23,799 nucleotides of DNA from assembly GCA_900752845.1 (NCBI GenBank), contig CAADWU010000009.1, positions 1 to 23,799 of the forward strand. The letters are read 5' to 3'. Made by a program: the position numbers and the translations under genes. The stretch's first letter is position 1; every line of letters starts with the position of its first letter. Shown in pieces: positions 7,793-14,816 of the stretch. Under the pieces are notes generated by a model. That model had not been told where the DNA came from and did no database searches. It worked only from the letters and a program-made list of their open reading frames with translations. Source of the stretch: Candidatus Gastranaerophilales bacterium (GTDB taxonomy: Bacteria > Cyanobacteriota > Vampirovibrionia > Gastranaerophilales > Gastranaerophilaceae).

Positions 7793-8458
7793 ATGATATT
7801 TGATATTCAAGAATGGCTTGAAGAATTAACAAAAAAATTATTTGATACTTTTGAAGGCAGAATAAAATTTATTGGTCTGCAAGGAAGCTACAAGCGTAAC
7901 GAAGCAACAGACTCAAGTGACGTAGATGTTATAGTTATTCTGGACAAGATAACTGTTGAAGATTTACAAAGCTATAATAAAATCATTCAATCAATGCCTT
8001 TTAAAGAAAAAGCCTGCGGTTTTGTATCAGGACTTGATGAAATTTATAACTGGCCAAAATATGAACTTTTCCAGCTTTTTAATGATACTGTTTCTTTGTA
8101 TGGAGAATTCAAGGATTTTGTTCCTCTAATAAAACGCACTGATGCAATACCTGCCGTACAAACAAATATTGCAAACCTTTACCATATGCTGAGCCACTGC
8201 TATTTGTTTGATAACAATTTAATCGATATACTAAAACTCGGATATAAAAATGTTTTTTATATTCTGCAAACGGAATATTATATCGACAACTATAAGTACA
8301 TAGAAACAAAAAGCGAATTGCTTGAACTTATAGAGGGCGAAGATAAAGAGATGCTGACAATATGTATTAATATGAAATCATTGGATTTCAGCGTAAACCC
8401 TGATTTTTATTTTGAGAAATTATTCAACTGGACAAAGAAAAATCTGGGTAAATATTAA
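7793..8458 (+). CDS. Nucleotidyltransferase-fold protein
   Basis: A 221-residue protein with GLQGSYKRNEATDSSDVDVIV (residues 28-48): a Gly31-Ser32 pair then Asp43-x-Asp45, the metal-binding signature of the DNA polymerase beta-type nucleotidyltransferase fold (aminoglycoside adenylyltransferases, MNT antitoxins). The C-terminal part (about 110-215) is mostly helical and resembles the helical domain seen in such enzymes, but the substrate is not recognisable. The ATG at 7793 follows AAAGAGG (7781-7787). It lies 17 bases after the acyltransferase in the same direction, so it may be co-transcribed, yet no known aryl-polyene step needs it. Its stop overlaps the stop of the convergent gene by four bases. 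It could modify a small molecule or a protein. Confidence 0.75.
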   Translation: MIFDIQEWLEELTKKLFDTFEGRIKFIGLQGSYKRNEATDSSDVDVIVILDKITVEDLQSYNKIIQSMPFKEKACGFVSGLDEIYNWPKYELFQLFNDTVSLYGEFKDFVPLIKRTDAIPAVQTNIANLYHMLSHCYLFDNNLIDILKLGYKNVFYILQTEYYIDNYKYIETKSELLELIEGEDKEMLTICINMKSLDFSVNPDFYFEKLFNWTKKNLGKY

Positions 8459-8766
8459 TATCCCATCATATTTGGCATAACGTTCTGCATCATCATCATA
8501 CTGTTTGAGCTGTCGTAGTTTTGAGTGAAAGCATTCATCTGCATCGGCATTGTTCCTTTGTCAGGTTTTGCATCTGCATTTTCAGTTTCATACTGAGATT
8601 TCATAACTTCTTCGGCAGCTGATAACGGAGGGAATTTCGGTCTTGCAGTTTCGTATGTTCCGGAAAAACTTTTCATCTTGTTTTCGTTAATTTTTATTTC
8701 TTCCTCACTGAAAGCAGGAAGTGCAATAACAATTAAAATTAACCCTAAAATAATTTGTTTCTTCAT
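8455..8766 (-). CDS. Small exported protein with Met-rich tail
   Basis: A 103-residue protein with an N-terminal signal peptide (MKKQIILGLILIVIALPAFS, first 20 residues). The mature part is polar and its last 33 residues hold ten methionines, including MPMQM, MMMM and MPNMM. The ATG at 8764-8766 is chosen because AGGAGG lies five bases upstream; an ATG one codon earlier is also possible. No family is recognised. Met-rich stretches in exported proteins can bind Cu(I), but that is only a possibility here. A TGCTATAAT promoter lies just upstream and faces away from the pabBC promoter. It converges on the nucleotidyltransferase gene with a four-base overlap of the two stop codons. Confidence 0.75.
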   Translation of the reverse strand: MKKQIILGLILIVIALPAFSEEEIKINENKMKSFSGTYETARPKFPPLSAAEEVMKSQYETENADAKPDKGTMPMQMNAFTQNYDSSNSMMMMQNVMPNMMGY

Positions 8767-8782
8767 CATAACCTCCTGTTTC

Positions 8783-8791
8783 ATTATAGCA
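8783..8791 (-). promoter_or_regulatory. Extended -10 promoter of the Met-rich protein gene
   Basis: Read on the minus strand, TGCTATAAT is a perfect extended -10 (TGnTATAAT). It predicts a start near 8776 and a roughly 10-base leader that holds only the AGGAGG ribosome binding site. TTGAGT 15 bases further up could serve as a -35. Confidence 0.55.
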
Positions 8792-8798
8792 GAAATTT

Positions 8799-8813
8799 TG
8801 TTATACTCAAATT
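8799..8813 (+). promoter_or_regulatory. Extended -10 promoter of leaderless pabBC
   Basis: TGTTATACT at 8799-8807 is an extended -10 box, followed by six bases and the ATG at 8814. No ribosome binding site is present. It lies back to back with the promoter of the Met-rich protein gene, the two boxes being only about ten bases apart, so the two promoters probably compete. Confidence 0.55.
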
Positions 8814-10427
8814 ATGATAATATTTTCAGACAAATTATTTACAAAATCAATAAAAACCATTAAGGCATTTACATCTGATGAACTCAAAAGAGCATTTAAT
8901 GAAATTGAGAAACTCGGCAAAAAATATTATCTTGCAGGTTACATAAGATATGAAGCCTTTTCAATAACAAGCTCTGAATTACCGCTTCTGTACTTTGAAG
9001 TGTTTGAAAATTATGAACAATTTTTACCTGATACAAGCAGAAACTTTGTGCTTAATCCTATACCCTGCATAAGTTTTGAAGAATACACAAATGCAATTAA
9101 CACAATTAAGAATGAAATAGCAAACGGAAATACATACGAAGTTAATTACACTTACGATTTTGGAATTTCTTTTACAGGAAATGATTTCGAACTTTTTCAA
9201 TCTTTGATTGCAAAACAAAAAACTGCGTATAATTTTTACCTGAAAAACCAATATGATACAGTGTTATCGTTTTCACCGGAGTTGTTTTTTAAATTAAAAA
9301 ACAAGCATATTATCACCAAACCTATGAAAGGTACTATTAAACGTGGTATCACACAAGAAGAAGATAAAAAGTTTATTGATTTTCTTCAAAACGACGAAAA
9401 AAATCGTGCCGAAAACGTTATGATAGTAGACCTTTTAAGAAATGATTTAGGCAGAATTGCAAAAACAGGTTCTGTAAAAGTTTCCAAACTTTTTGAAATC
9501 GAAACCCATAAAACACTTCATCAGATGACATCTCAAATCGAAGCTGATTTAAGAGATGATATAACACTTTTCGACATATTTAAAGCAATTTTTCCATGCG
9601 GCTCAATAACAGGAGCTCCCAAAATCAGTACTATGCGCATTATTAAAAAAGTCGAAAAAGGCAGACGAAATATTTATTGCGGAGCAATCGGAATAATTTC
9701 TCCCGAAGAAACTGTTTTCAGTGTGCCTATAAGAATTTTACAAAAAAATAATCAAGAAGAAAACTTCAAATATCATGTGGGCGGAGCAATTGTCTGGGAT
9801 TCAAATACGCAGGAAGAATGGGAAGAAACGATTACGAAGACAAAATTTCTTAATGAAGAATTTCAAATAATTGAAACTATAAAAGTTGAAAACGGTAAAC
9901 TCCAGTTTGAAAAAGAACATTTTGAAAGAATGAAAAATACTGCCTCACATTTCGGATTTAGTTTTTCACAGCCAAAAATTAAGCCTGAAAAAGACGGCAT
10001 CCTAAGACTTCTTTTAAGCAAAGACGGCACAATAAAACAGGAGTATAAAGAATTACAACCCCACAAAACAAATAAAATTACAATTTCTCCTATTGTTGTA
10101 AACAGCAAAAATGATTTTTTATTTCACAAAACAACATACAGACCTTACTATATTGACAGTATGCAAAAAATTGCAAGAGGAGAAGTTTTTGACGAAATAT
10201 TTTTCAACGAAAAAGGCGAGCTCACAGAAGGTGCAAGAAGTAATATAGTTTTGGAAATTAACGAAAGACTTTACACTCCGCCCGTAAAATGCGGTTTGCT
10301 AAACGGAATTTTAAGACAATCTATGAAAAATGTCACCGAAAAAATCCTTTACAAATCTGACCTTCATAAAGCTGAAAAAATTTTCTGCATAAATTCAATT
10401 CGTGGTATCGTTGAGGTGCAATTATGA
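8814..10427 (+). CDS. pabBC: Aminodeoxychorismate synthase component I / 4-amino-4-deoxychorismate lyase fusion
   Basis: A 537-residue fusion. Residues 1-346 are PabB, with PMKGTIKRG (170-178) carrying Lys172. A Lys in this PIKGT-type block distinguishes aminodeoxychorismate synthase from anthranilate synthase, which has Ala. DLLRNDLGRI, CGSITGAPK and HVGGAIVWDSN are the other chorismate-binding blocks. Residues about 350-537 are a class IV aminotransferase-fold lyase (PabC), with FHKTTYRPYY (likely PLP Lys439) and GELTEGARSNI. The protein converts chorismate plus ammonia to aminodeoxychorismate, then to p-aminobenzoate for folate. Ammonia comes from PabA, encoded with a four-base overlap. 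The PabB part is short at its N-terminus, as is usual for these fusions. Translation appears leaderless. Confidence 0.94.
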   Translation: MIIFSDKLFTKSIKTIKAFTSDELKRAFNEIEKLGKKYYLAGYIRYEAFSITSSELPLLYFEVFENYEQFLPDTSRNFVLNPIPCISFEEYTNAINTIKNEIANGNTYEVNYTYDFGISFTGNDFELFQSLIAKQKTAYNFYLKNQYDTVLSFSPELFFKLKNKHIITKPMKGTIKRGITQEEDKKFIDFLQNDEKNRAENVMIVDLLRNDLGRIAKTGSVKVSKLFEIETHKTLHQMTSQIEADLRDDITLFDIFKAIFPCGSITGAPKISTMRIIKKVEKGRRNIYCGAIGIISPEETVFSVPIRILQKNNQEENFKYHVGGAIVWDSNTQEEWEETITKTKFLNEEFQIIETIKVENGKLQFEKEHFERMKNTASHFGFSFSQPKIKPEKDGILRLLLSKDGTIKQEYKELQPHKTNKITISPIVVNSKNDFLFHKTTYRPYYIDSMQKIARGEVFDEIFFNEKGELTEGARSNIVLEINERLYTPPVKCGLLNGILRQSMKNVTEKILYKSDLHKAEKIFCINSIRGIVEVQL

Positions 10428-10981
10428 TTTTGATAGATAATTATGACTCATTTACCTATAACATCGTCCAGTACCTCGAAGAACTGGGTATTCAGCCTAA
10501 AGTTTTTGAGAACGACAAAATTAAGATTGATGAATTAAAACTAATGGACTTTGAAAGAATTATAATCTCTCCGGGAGCAGGAAATCCTGATACATCAGGA
10601 ATATCAATGGATGTAATAAAAGAATTTCACAAAAGTAAAAAAATTCTCGGCATCTGTCTCGGACATCAATGCATAGCACAGTTTTTTGGAGGTCAAATCA
10701 TAAAATCAGCTAACCCGATACACGGCAAAACTTCCCAAATTTATTTTGATGAAAACTGTCCCATCTTTAAAGGTATGAAACAAGGATTTCTTGCAACAAG
10801 ATACCATTCTCTTGAGGCAGCAAATCTGCCTGATGTTTTAAAAATTACAGCCCAAACAAAAGACAAAACAGTTATGGCAATTGAGCATAAAACATATCCT
10901 GTTTACGGCGTGCAATTTCACCCTGAAGCTATTTTAACTGAATACGGACACGAAATGTTAAAAAATTTTATAACTTTATAA
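10424..10981 (+). CDS. pabA: Glutamine amidotransferase, aminodeoxychorismate synthase component II
   Basis: A 185-residue class I glutamine amidotransferase. It starts ILIDNYDSFTYNI, has the nucleophile elbow GICLGHQCIAQ with Cys78, and ends with FHPEAI containing His166 and Glu168, completing the Cys-His-Glu triad. It hydrolyses glutamine and supplies ammonia to PabB. The ATG overlaps the pabBC stop (ATGA) and is preceded by GAGGTG. Proteins of this family can also serve anthranilate synthase (TrpG), and a dual role cannot be excluded, but linkage to a K-type PabB favours pabA. Its 3' end overlaps the convergent pgeF gene by 14 bases. Confidence 0.93.
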   Translation: MILIDNYDSFTYNIVQYLEELGIQPKVFENDKIKIDELKLMDFERIIISPGAGNPDTSGISMDVIKEFHKSKKILGICLGHQCIAQFFGGQIIKSANPIHGKTSQIYFDENCPIFKGMKQGFLATRYHSLEAANLPDVLKITAQTKDKTVMAIEHKTYPVYGVQFHPEAILTEYGHEMLKNFITL

Positions 10982-11708
10982 CTGCACTGTGGCGGTTAGT
11001 CGTTGCATTTTCTTTTCTGTATGAGAAAAATAAATTGTTATTGCAAACAGTGCAATAAGGGCAGACGTCAATATTATTTTCATCAAGCCCCGCTTCAATG
11101 AGCTGTCTTTTGTTAATACCTTTTAAATCAACAAATATATCTCCCTGACGGATTTCATACAAGCCAGTAAAATCTTTCACAGTTTGAGAAAGCTGTCTAT
11201 ATACGTCTTCTCCGACATTGTAGCAGCAGAATGATATTGCAGGTCCTATTGCAGCCTTCAAATCATCAGTTTTTGAGCCGAATTCAGATACCATTTTTTC
11301 AACCGTATTTGAAGCTATCATGCCTGCGGTTCCCCTCCAGCCTGCGTGAGAAACAGCTGCAATATGTTTTTTGCTGTCATAAATAATTACAGGAGTACAG
11401 TCTGCAAAGTTCAAAAATAAAGCCTGCTCTTTATTGGTTAAAATAAGACCGTCTGTTTCAGGGTAAGATGAAACCCCTATTTTTGCAATATCAATGTTTG
11501 AGGTATGAGTTTGCGACGGATGGATTAAATTGTTTTCTTTAATCTTTAAAAATTCACATACACCCTTAATATTATTTGCAACCGAGCTTTCAAATTCAGG
11601 CTCTTTGGTTTTAATAACGCTTTCACGTGTTGTAAAAAAATGATTTAGCCCGTCTAAAATACTACTTTTTAATATTCTTTTTCCGTTGATTTCATCAAAA
11701 TAAAACAT
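10968..11708 (-). CDS. pgeF: Peptidoglycan editing factor PgeF / YfiH-type laccase-domain protein
   Basis: A 246-residue YfiH/LACC1-family protein. The metal and active-site residues are at expected positions: QTHTS with His68, ADCTPV with Cys104 and SHAGWRGT with His121, plus GPAISFCCYNV and the C-terminal PYCTVCNNNLFFSYRKE. Family members have been described as purine nucleoside-processing enzymes and, in E. coli, as a factor removing wrongly incorporated residues from peptidoglycan precursors. The ATG at 11706-11708 has no ribosome binding site but lies six bases after a TGATATAAT box. It lies immediately downstream of the HNH gene on the same strand but seems to have its own promoter. Confidence 0.92.
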   Translation of the reverse strand: MFYFDEINGKRILKSSILDGLNHFFTTRESVIKTKEPEFESSVANNIKGVCEFLKIKENNLIHPSQTHTSNIDIAKIGVSSYPETDGLILTNKEQALFLNFADCTPVIIYDSKKHIAAVSHAGWRGTAGMIASNTVEKMVSEFGSKTDDLKAAIGPAISFCCYNVGEDVYRQLSQTVKDFTGLYEIRQGDIFVDLKGINKRQLIEAGLDENNIDVCPYCTVCNNNLFFSYRKENATTNRHSAVIKL

Positions 11709-11714
11709 AAATGA

Positions 11715-11723
11715 ATTATATCA
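11715..11723 (-). promoter_or_regulatory. Extended -10 promoter of leaderless pgeF
   Basis: On the minus strand TGATATAAT is followed by TCATTT and then ATG, a six-base gap that puts the transcription start on the start codon. The box lies between the end of the HNH gene (11728) and pgeF. Confidence 0.55.
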
Positions 11724-11727
11724 CAAA

Positions 11728-13728
11728 TTATACATCATATTGGATTTCGGTTTCATTGTCCGTAATATCATATACATATTCGGATAATTTTTCAAGGTAT
11801 GAAAGATAATTTTCAGAAAGAACTTTTTCATTAATTTTATCTGCTATAAATTGAGCATATTTATTTAAATTTTCTTTCATTTCCGGACGCCTGTAAAGCC
11901 AATATTTAAAATCGAAATTTGTTTTAGCCTGATTGCAGTCCTTGCATAAAACAATCAGGTTGTTCATTTCATTTGTACCATCTTTATCTCTTGCCACAAC
12001 ATGGTCTATTGTAGCAACCGACATTTTCAAGATATCTTGCAAAATAACTTTAAGTTCTGATTTGTATTTTTCTGCGGTTGTAGGAATAGGGAAAAGATTG
12101 GTTTGAACTATACGGGCAATTTTGACAGGAGCTTTAACAAGATTTATGTATTCTGTCCTGTTTTTCAACTCCATATTTTTCAATGTTCTACTGATTAAAT
12201 CATTATAGTTTTTATAATCAAATATTTCATCTGAATTTACATTCAAAAAATCTTTTTTAACACCTTGAATATACTCTTTGACTCTGTTTTTATCTTCAGA
12301 AGTTAACTTATTTTCATCAAGAAGTTTCTGCATCAAATCAAGATTATTATTCATAATATTTTTAATATCTTCTGCCATATTTTCTCTTAACTGTTTAACA
12401 ACTTCGTCTTCGGTAATATCAGGATTATTTTTTACAAGAAAATGAAATCTGTTTATTACAGGAAGATAATTTTCACGTATATTCCCGTAATTTTCATTTA
12501 CTATATTATCCATCTCAGAAACATCTTTCGCAGATGCCAATTTTTCAAAAATTTCAATCTTCTTATCATGTGTAATAGTAGGCTTACCACAACATGCACA
12601 AGGAATGCCGTCTGTATCTACAAGCTTAAAGTCAATACTGTGTATATTCTTATAGAAAACATTAGTTTTAAATTTGCTTTCTTTCAACAAATTTGACGCA
12701 TCAAGATTTCCTTTAGTAATACTTTTTACCAAACCGTTGAGATACAAAGGATATTTATTGTTTCCTCCGTAACGGTTTTCCAAAACTTCACGTGAGATAT
12801 CTTCAATATATGTTTTATAATTTTCTTTCATGCTTTCATCAGGAGTTCGTAAAAGTTTTTTTATGCCGTTGCTTTCGGAGTTATAACATTTTGAACATAC
12901 CAGCATTTTATTATATTCTTTTTCATTTTTTTCAGACAAATTTTCAAGCAAATCAGTTTCAACAGCATCAGAAAATTCGAATATATTCTTTAATACAAGG
13001 TATGCAGGAGTGTCACCGTTAATTACTTTTTCTAATTCATAATTGAAAACACCTTTATATATATTTGCCTCAACAACAGCTGTTTTAGCATTTGTATAAA
13101 TTTCCCACTTATTATCTGTTTCAAGCTTTGCCAGTGTTTCCTGAAGAATTTTTTTATATTTTCCTAACGGATACTTTTTATCTTCCTCCAGAAAAGTATT
13201 TGTTTTATTGATAAACTCATCGCATAAAAGTTTATCCCGTTGTGATAAATTATTGTTTTCTTTGCACGCTTTCACATACTCAACAGCATCTTGCATTCTA
13301 TGCACAATTTTTTTGTTAGCACCGGCTCTGGAAATATTTATCAAATCTTTTATGCCCAGTTCAGGTTTTGTTTCGAGAAGACTAGATGTAAAACCGCTGT
13401 AATTCTCGAATTTTTTAGGAATATTTTCTTTATATTTATCTAAAAACTCTGCAAATTCAGATGCTGTTTTAACATTTTTTGCCTCCTTAATTAAGGCTCC
13501 TTTATCTGTAATCATTTCCACACCGCAGCATGGGCAATGAACATTCTGAACTTTGTTAAAATAGTTTTTGCTGTTTTGGGTTTCGCAGCAGCCAAAATTT
13601 AACGGCATATAATAAGCAGCTGAAATACAATTTAACTGTTTTTGCGGGGGTTTAATGCTGTTATCCGTTTTATTGTTTTTTTGCGGATGTAACTTGTAAT
13701 TGTTAAGAGCAACCGGTTCAACTTTCAT
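11728..13728 (-). CDS. Tandem-duplicated HNH-nuclease-like zinc protein
   Basis: A 666-residue protein. Its C-terminal part has DHVVARDKDGTNEMNNLIVL then CKDCN (575-599), the HNH nuclease core with its second zinc CxxC, and an earlier partner CACC (377-380). The N-terminal half repeats the plan: CPCC at 65-68 and CSKC at 278-281, at offsets of 312 and 317 residues from the second copy. Both copies have similar helical linkers, such as MKENYKTYIEDISREVLENRY against MKENLNKYAQFIADKINEKVL. In the first copy the Asp-His of the active site is replaced (around ETDLLENL), so only the second could cut nucleic acid. Residues 1-48 are a low-complexity leader ending in LNFGCC. No named family is known to me. 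It stands alone, neither beside a partner toxin/immunity gene nor in an obvious defence island. Confidence 0.75.
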   Translation of the reverse strand: MKVEPVALNNYKLHPQKNNKTDNSIKPPQKQLNCISAAYYMPLNFGCCETQNSKNYFNKVQNVHCPCCGVEMITDKGALIKEAKNVKTASEFAEFLDKYKENIPKKFENYSGFTSSLLETKPELGIKDLINISRAGANKKIVHRMQDAVEYVKACKENNNLSQRDKLLCDEFINKTNTFLEEDKKYPLGKYKKILQETLAKLETDNKWEIYTNAKTAVVEANIYKGVFNYELEKVINGDTPAYLVLKNIFEFSDAVETDLLENLSEKNEKEYNKMLVCSKCYNSESNGIKKLLRTPDESMKENYKTYIEDISREVLENRYGGNNKYPLYLNGLVKSITKGNLDASNLLKESKFKTNVFYKNIHSIDFKLVDTDGIPCACCGKPTITHDKKIEIFEKLASAKDVSEMDNIVNENYGNIRENYLPVINRFHFLVKNNPDITEDEVVKQLRENMAEDIKNIMNNNLDLMQKLLDENKLTSEDKNRVKEYIQGVKKDFLNVNSDEIFDYKNYNDLISRTLKNMELKNRTEYINLVKAPVKIARIVQTNLFPIPTTAEKYKSELKVILQDILKMSVATIDHVVARDKDGTNEMNNLIVLCKDCNQAKTNFDFKYWLYRRPEMKENLNKYAQFIADKINEKVLSENYLSYLEKLSEYVYDITDNETEIQYDV

Positions 13729-13780
13729 ATATAATTTTAAAACAAAATATAAAATAAATTGTTATTAATATTAAGATTAA

Positions 13781-13830
13781 TTGCATAAACTTTTAGAATA
13801 TGTTAGAATTTTTAGCGAAAAAAGGAGATT
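13781..13830 (+). promoter_or_regulatory. Promoter and ribosome binding site of the aquaporin-type gene
   Basis: TTGCAT at 13781-13786, a 17-base spacer, then TGTTAGAAT with the -10 at 13804-13809. This predicts a start near 13816. AAAGGAG at about 13821-13827 is eight bases before the ATG at 13834. Unlike several neighbours, this gene has a normal leader. Confidence 0.6.
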
Positions 13831-13833
13831 TAT

Positions 13834-14475
13834 ATGAAAGAATTATTTAGAAAATACCTTATGGAATTTATCGGAACATTCTTTTTGGTATTAACAATCG
13901 GATGTTCGATATTCCCTAACGGACGAGGCTCAATCCCTGCAATTGCAATAGGTTTAATACTTATGGTTATGGTATATGCAGGCGGAAGAATTTCAGGCGG
14001 ACATTACAACCCAGCTGTATCTCTGGCAGCAAGTATCAAAGGAGCTTTAAGCTGGACACAATTCGTTCCTTACGCTATAGCTCAAATCCTGGGGGCTGCT
14101 GCTGCAGCCGGCACTGTACTTTATTTAGTGGCAGTACCTCCATACTCTGATGAAATAAGCTTCAGTATTCCGGCAATGATTATATGCGAATTGTTATTCA
14201 CATTTGCATTATGTTTTGTAGTGTTAAGCACAGCAACATCTAAGTCTACAGAAGGCAATTCTTTTTACGGACTTGCTATTGGCGGAACACTTGCAGCAGC
14301 AATTTTCGCAACAATCGGAACCTGCCTTGGCGCATTTAACCCTGCAGTTGCAATAGGACTTTTAGTTATGAAAGCAGTTAAATTCAAATTTATTTGGATA
14401 ACTATTCTTGCAAACCTTGCAGGCGGCGCAATTGCAGCTTATGCATATAAGTTCATAGCAGCAGAACATGATTAA
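13834..14475 (+). CDS. Aquaporin/MIP-family channel lacking the filter arginine
   Basis: A 213-residue, six-helix membrane protein with the two half-helix motifs HYNPAVS (NPA at 59-61) and GAFNPAVAIG (NPA at 169-171). Start EFIGTFFLVLTIG is typical of the family. Channels of this family pass water or small uncharged solutes. In ordinary aquaporins and glycerol facilitators the second motif is NPAR, whose Arg narrows the selectivity filter. Here the residue is Val172, so the pore should be wider or differently selective. I recall similar NPAV proteins in Bacteroidota and related gut bacteria, so this looks like a subgroup trait and not damage. It is transcribed alone from a recognisable promoter and ends at a bidirectional terminator. 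Confidence 0.9.
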   Translation: MKELFRKYLMEFIGTFFLVLTIGCSIFPNGRGSIPAIAIGLILMVMVYAGGRISGGHYNPAVSLAASIKGALSWTQFVPYAIAQILGAAAAAGTVLYLVAVPPYSDEISFSIPAMIICELLFTFALCFVVLSTATSKSTEGNSFYGLAIGGTLAAAIFATIGTCLGAFNPAVAIGLLVMKAVKFKFIWITILANLAGGAIAAYAYKFIAAEHD

Positions 14476-14478
14476 TAT

Positions 14479-14511
14479 AAAAAAAGCCGATTTAATATAT
14501 CGGCTTTTTTT
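14479..14511. terminator. Bidirectional rho-independent terminator
   Basis: AGCCGAT (14485-14491) pairs with ATCGGCT (14499-14505) around a seven-base AT loop, with a run of A before and a run of T after. It serves the aquaporin-type gene on the + strand and the cysteine-rich protein gene on the - strand, whose stop codon overlaps its edge. Confidence 0.9.
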
Positions 14512-14728
14512 ACAACTCAAGTCCGCCTTTAATATCATCTTTAAAACACTGGCAGGAAGGACTTAAAGTTCCATCGCAACATTTCGAACGTCCTCCCGCA
14601 CATCCGCAGACACCGCCATGACTTGAACAGCATCCTCTACCTGCAATTAAACACTTAGCAGATGCGTAGTTGTAACCTAAAAATCCGAGCAAGGAAACTA
14701 AACTTAAAATGACTAAAATCTTTTTCAT
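14510..14728 (-). CDS. Small exported cysteine-rich protein
   Basis: A 72-residue protein with a signal peptide (about 1-24, KKILVILSLVSLLGFLGYNYASA). The mature part holds nine cysteines within about 37 residues in the order C, CC, C, C, CC, C, C, including SSHGGVCGCAGG, SKCCDG and SPSCQC. I recall short exported proteins with the same HGGVC...CCDG...SPSC.C pattern from other diderms, function unknown. The spacing suggests disulfide knots or metal binding. The ATG at 14726-14728 follows AAGGAG by eight bases; an upstream in-frame ATG would add residues before the signal peptide and lacks a ribosome site. Confidence 0.8.
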   Translation of the reverse strand: MKKILVILSLVSLLGFLGYNYASAKCLIAGRGCCSSHGGVCGCAGGRSKCCDGTLSPSCQCFKDDIKGGLEL

Positions 14729-14802
14729 ATAAATTACTCCTTTTTGAGCATATGTTAACAAAAAAAATAAGAAAAATAAAATAGCCCGAAAGTATAGTTT
14801 AT

Positions 14803-14816
14803 GTTATGATGTTCCT
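14803..14816 (+). promoter_or_regulatory. Extended -10 promoter of a leaderless gene
   Basis: TGTTATGAT with the -10 at 14805-14810, six bases, then ATG at 14817. No ribosome binding site precedes the ATG. Confidence 0.5.

Noticed and set aside
7713..7838. Exact 19-base repeat GAAGAATTAACAAAAAAAT at 7713-7731 and 7820-7838
   Set aside because: Both copies lie inside coding sequence and encode the common helix EELTKK in different proteins; AT-rich codon use makes this likely by chance.
8678..8863. Short + strand frame crossing the Met-rich gene and the start of pabBC
   Set aside because: Overlaps a signal-peptide gene on one side and pabBC on the other, and covers both promoters.
12442..13022. 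Two + strand open frames inside the HNH protein gene
   Set aside because: Low-complexity, Phe/Tyr-rich translations typical of antisense frames in AT-rich genes; the opposite strand codes one continuous 666-residue protein.
11728..13728. HNH protein as part of a defence or restriction island
   Set aside because: Neighbours are housekeeping genes (pgeF, aquaporin) with no methyltransferase, helicase or toxin-immunity partner.
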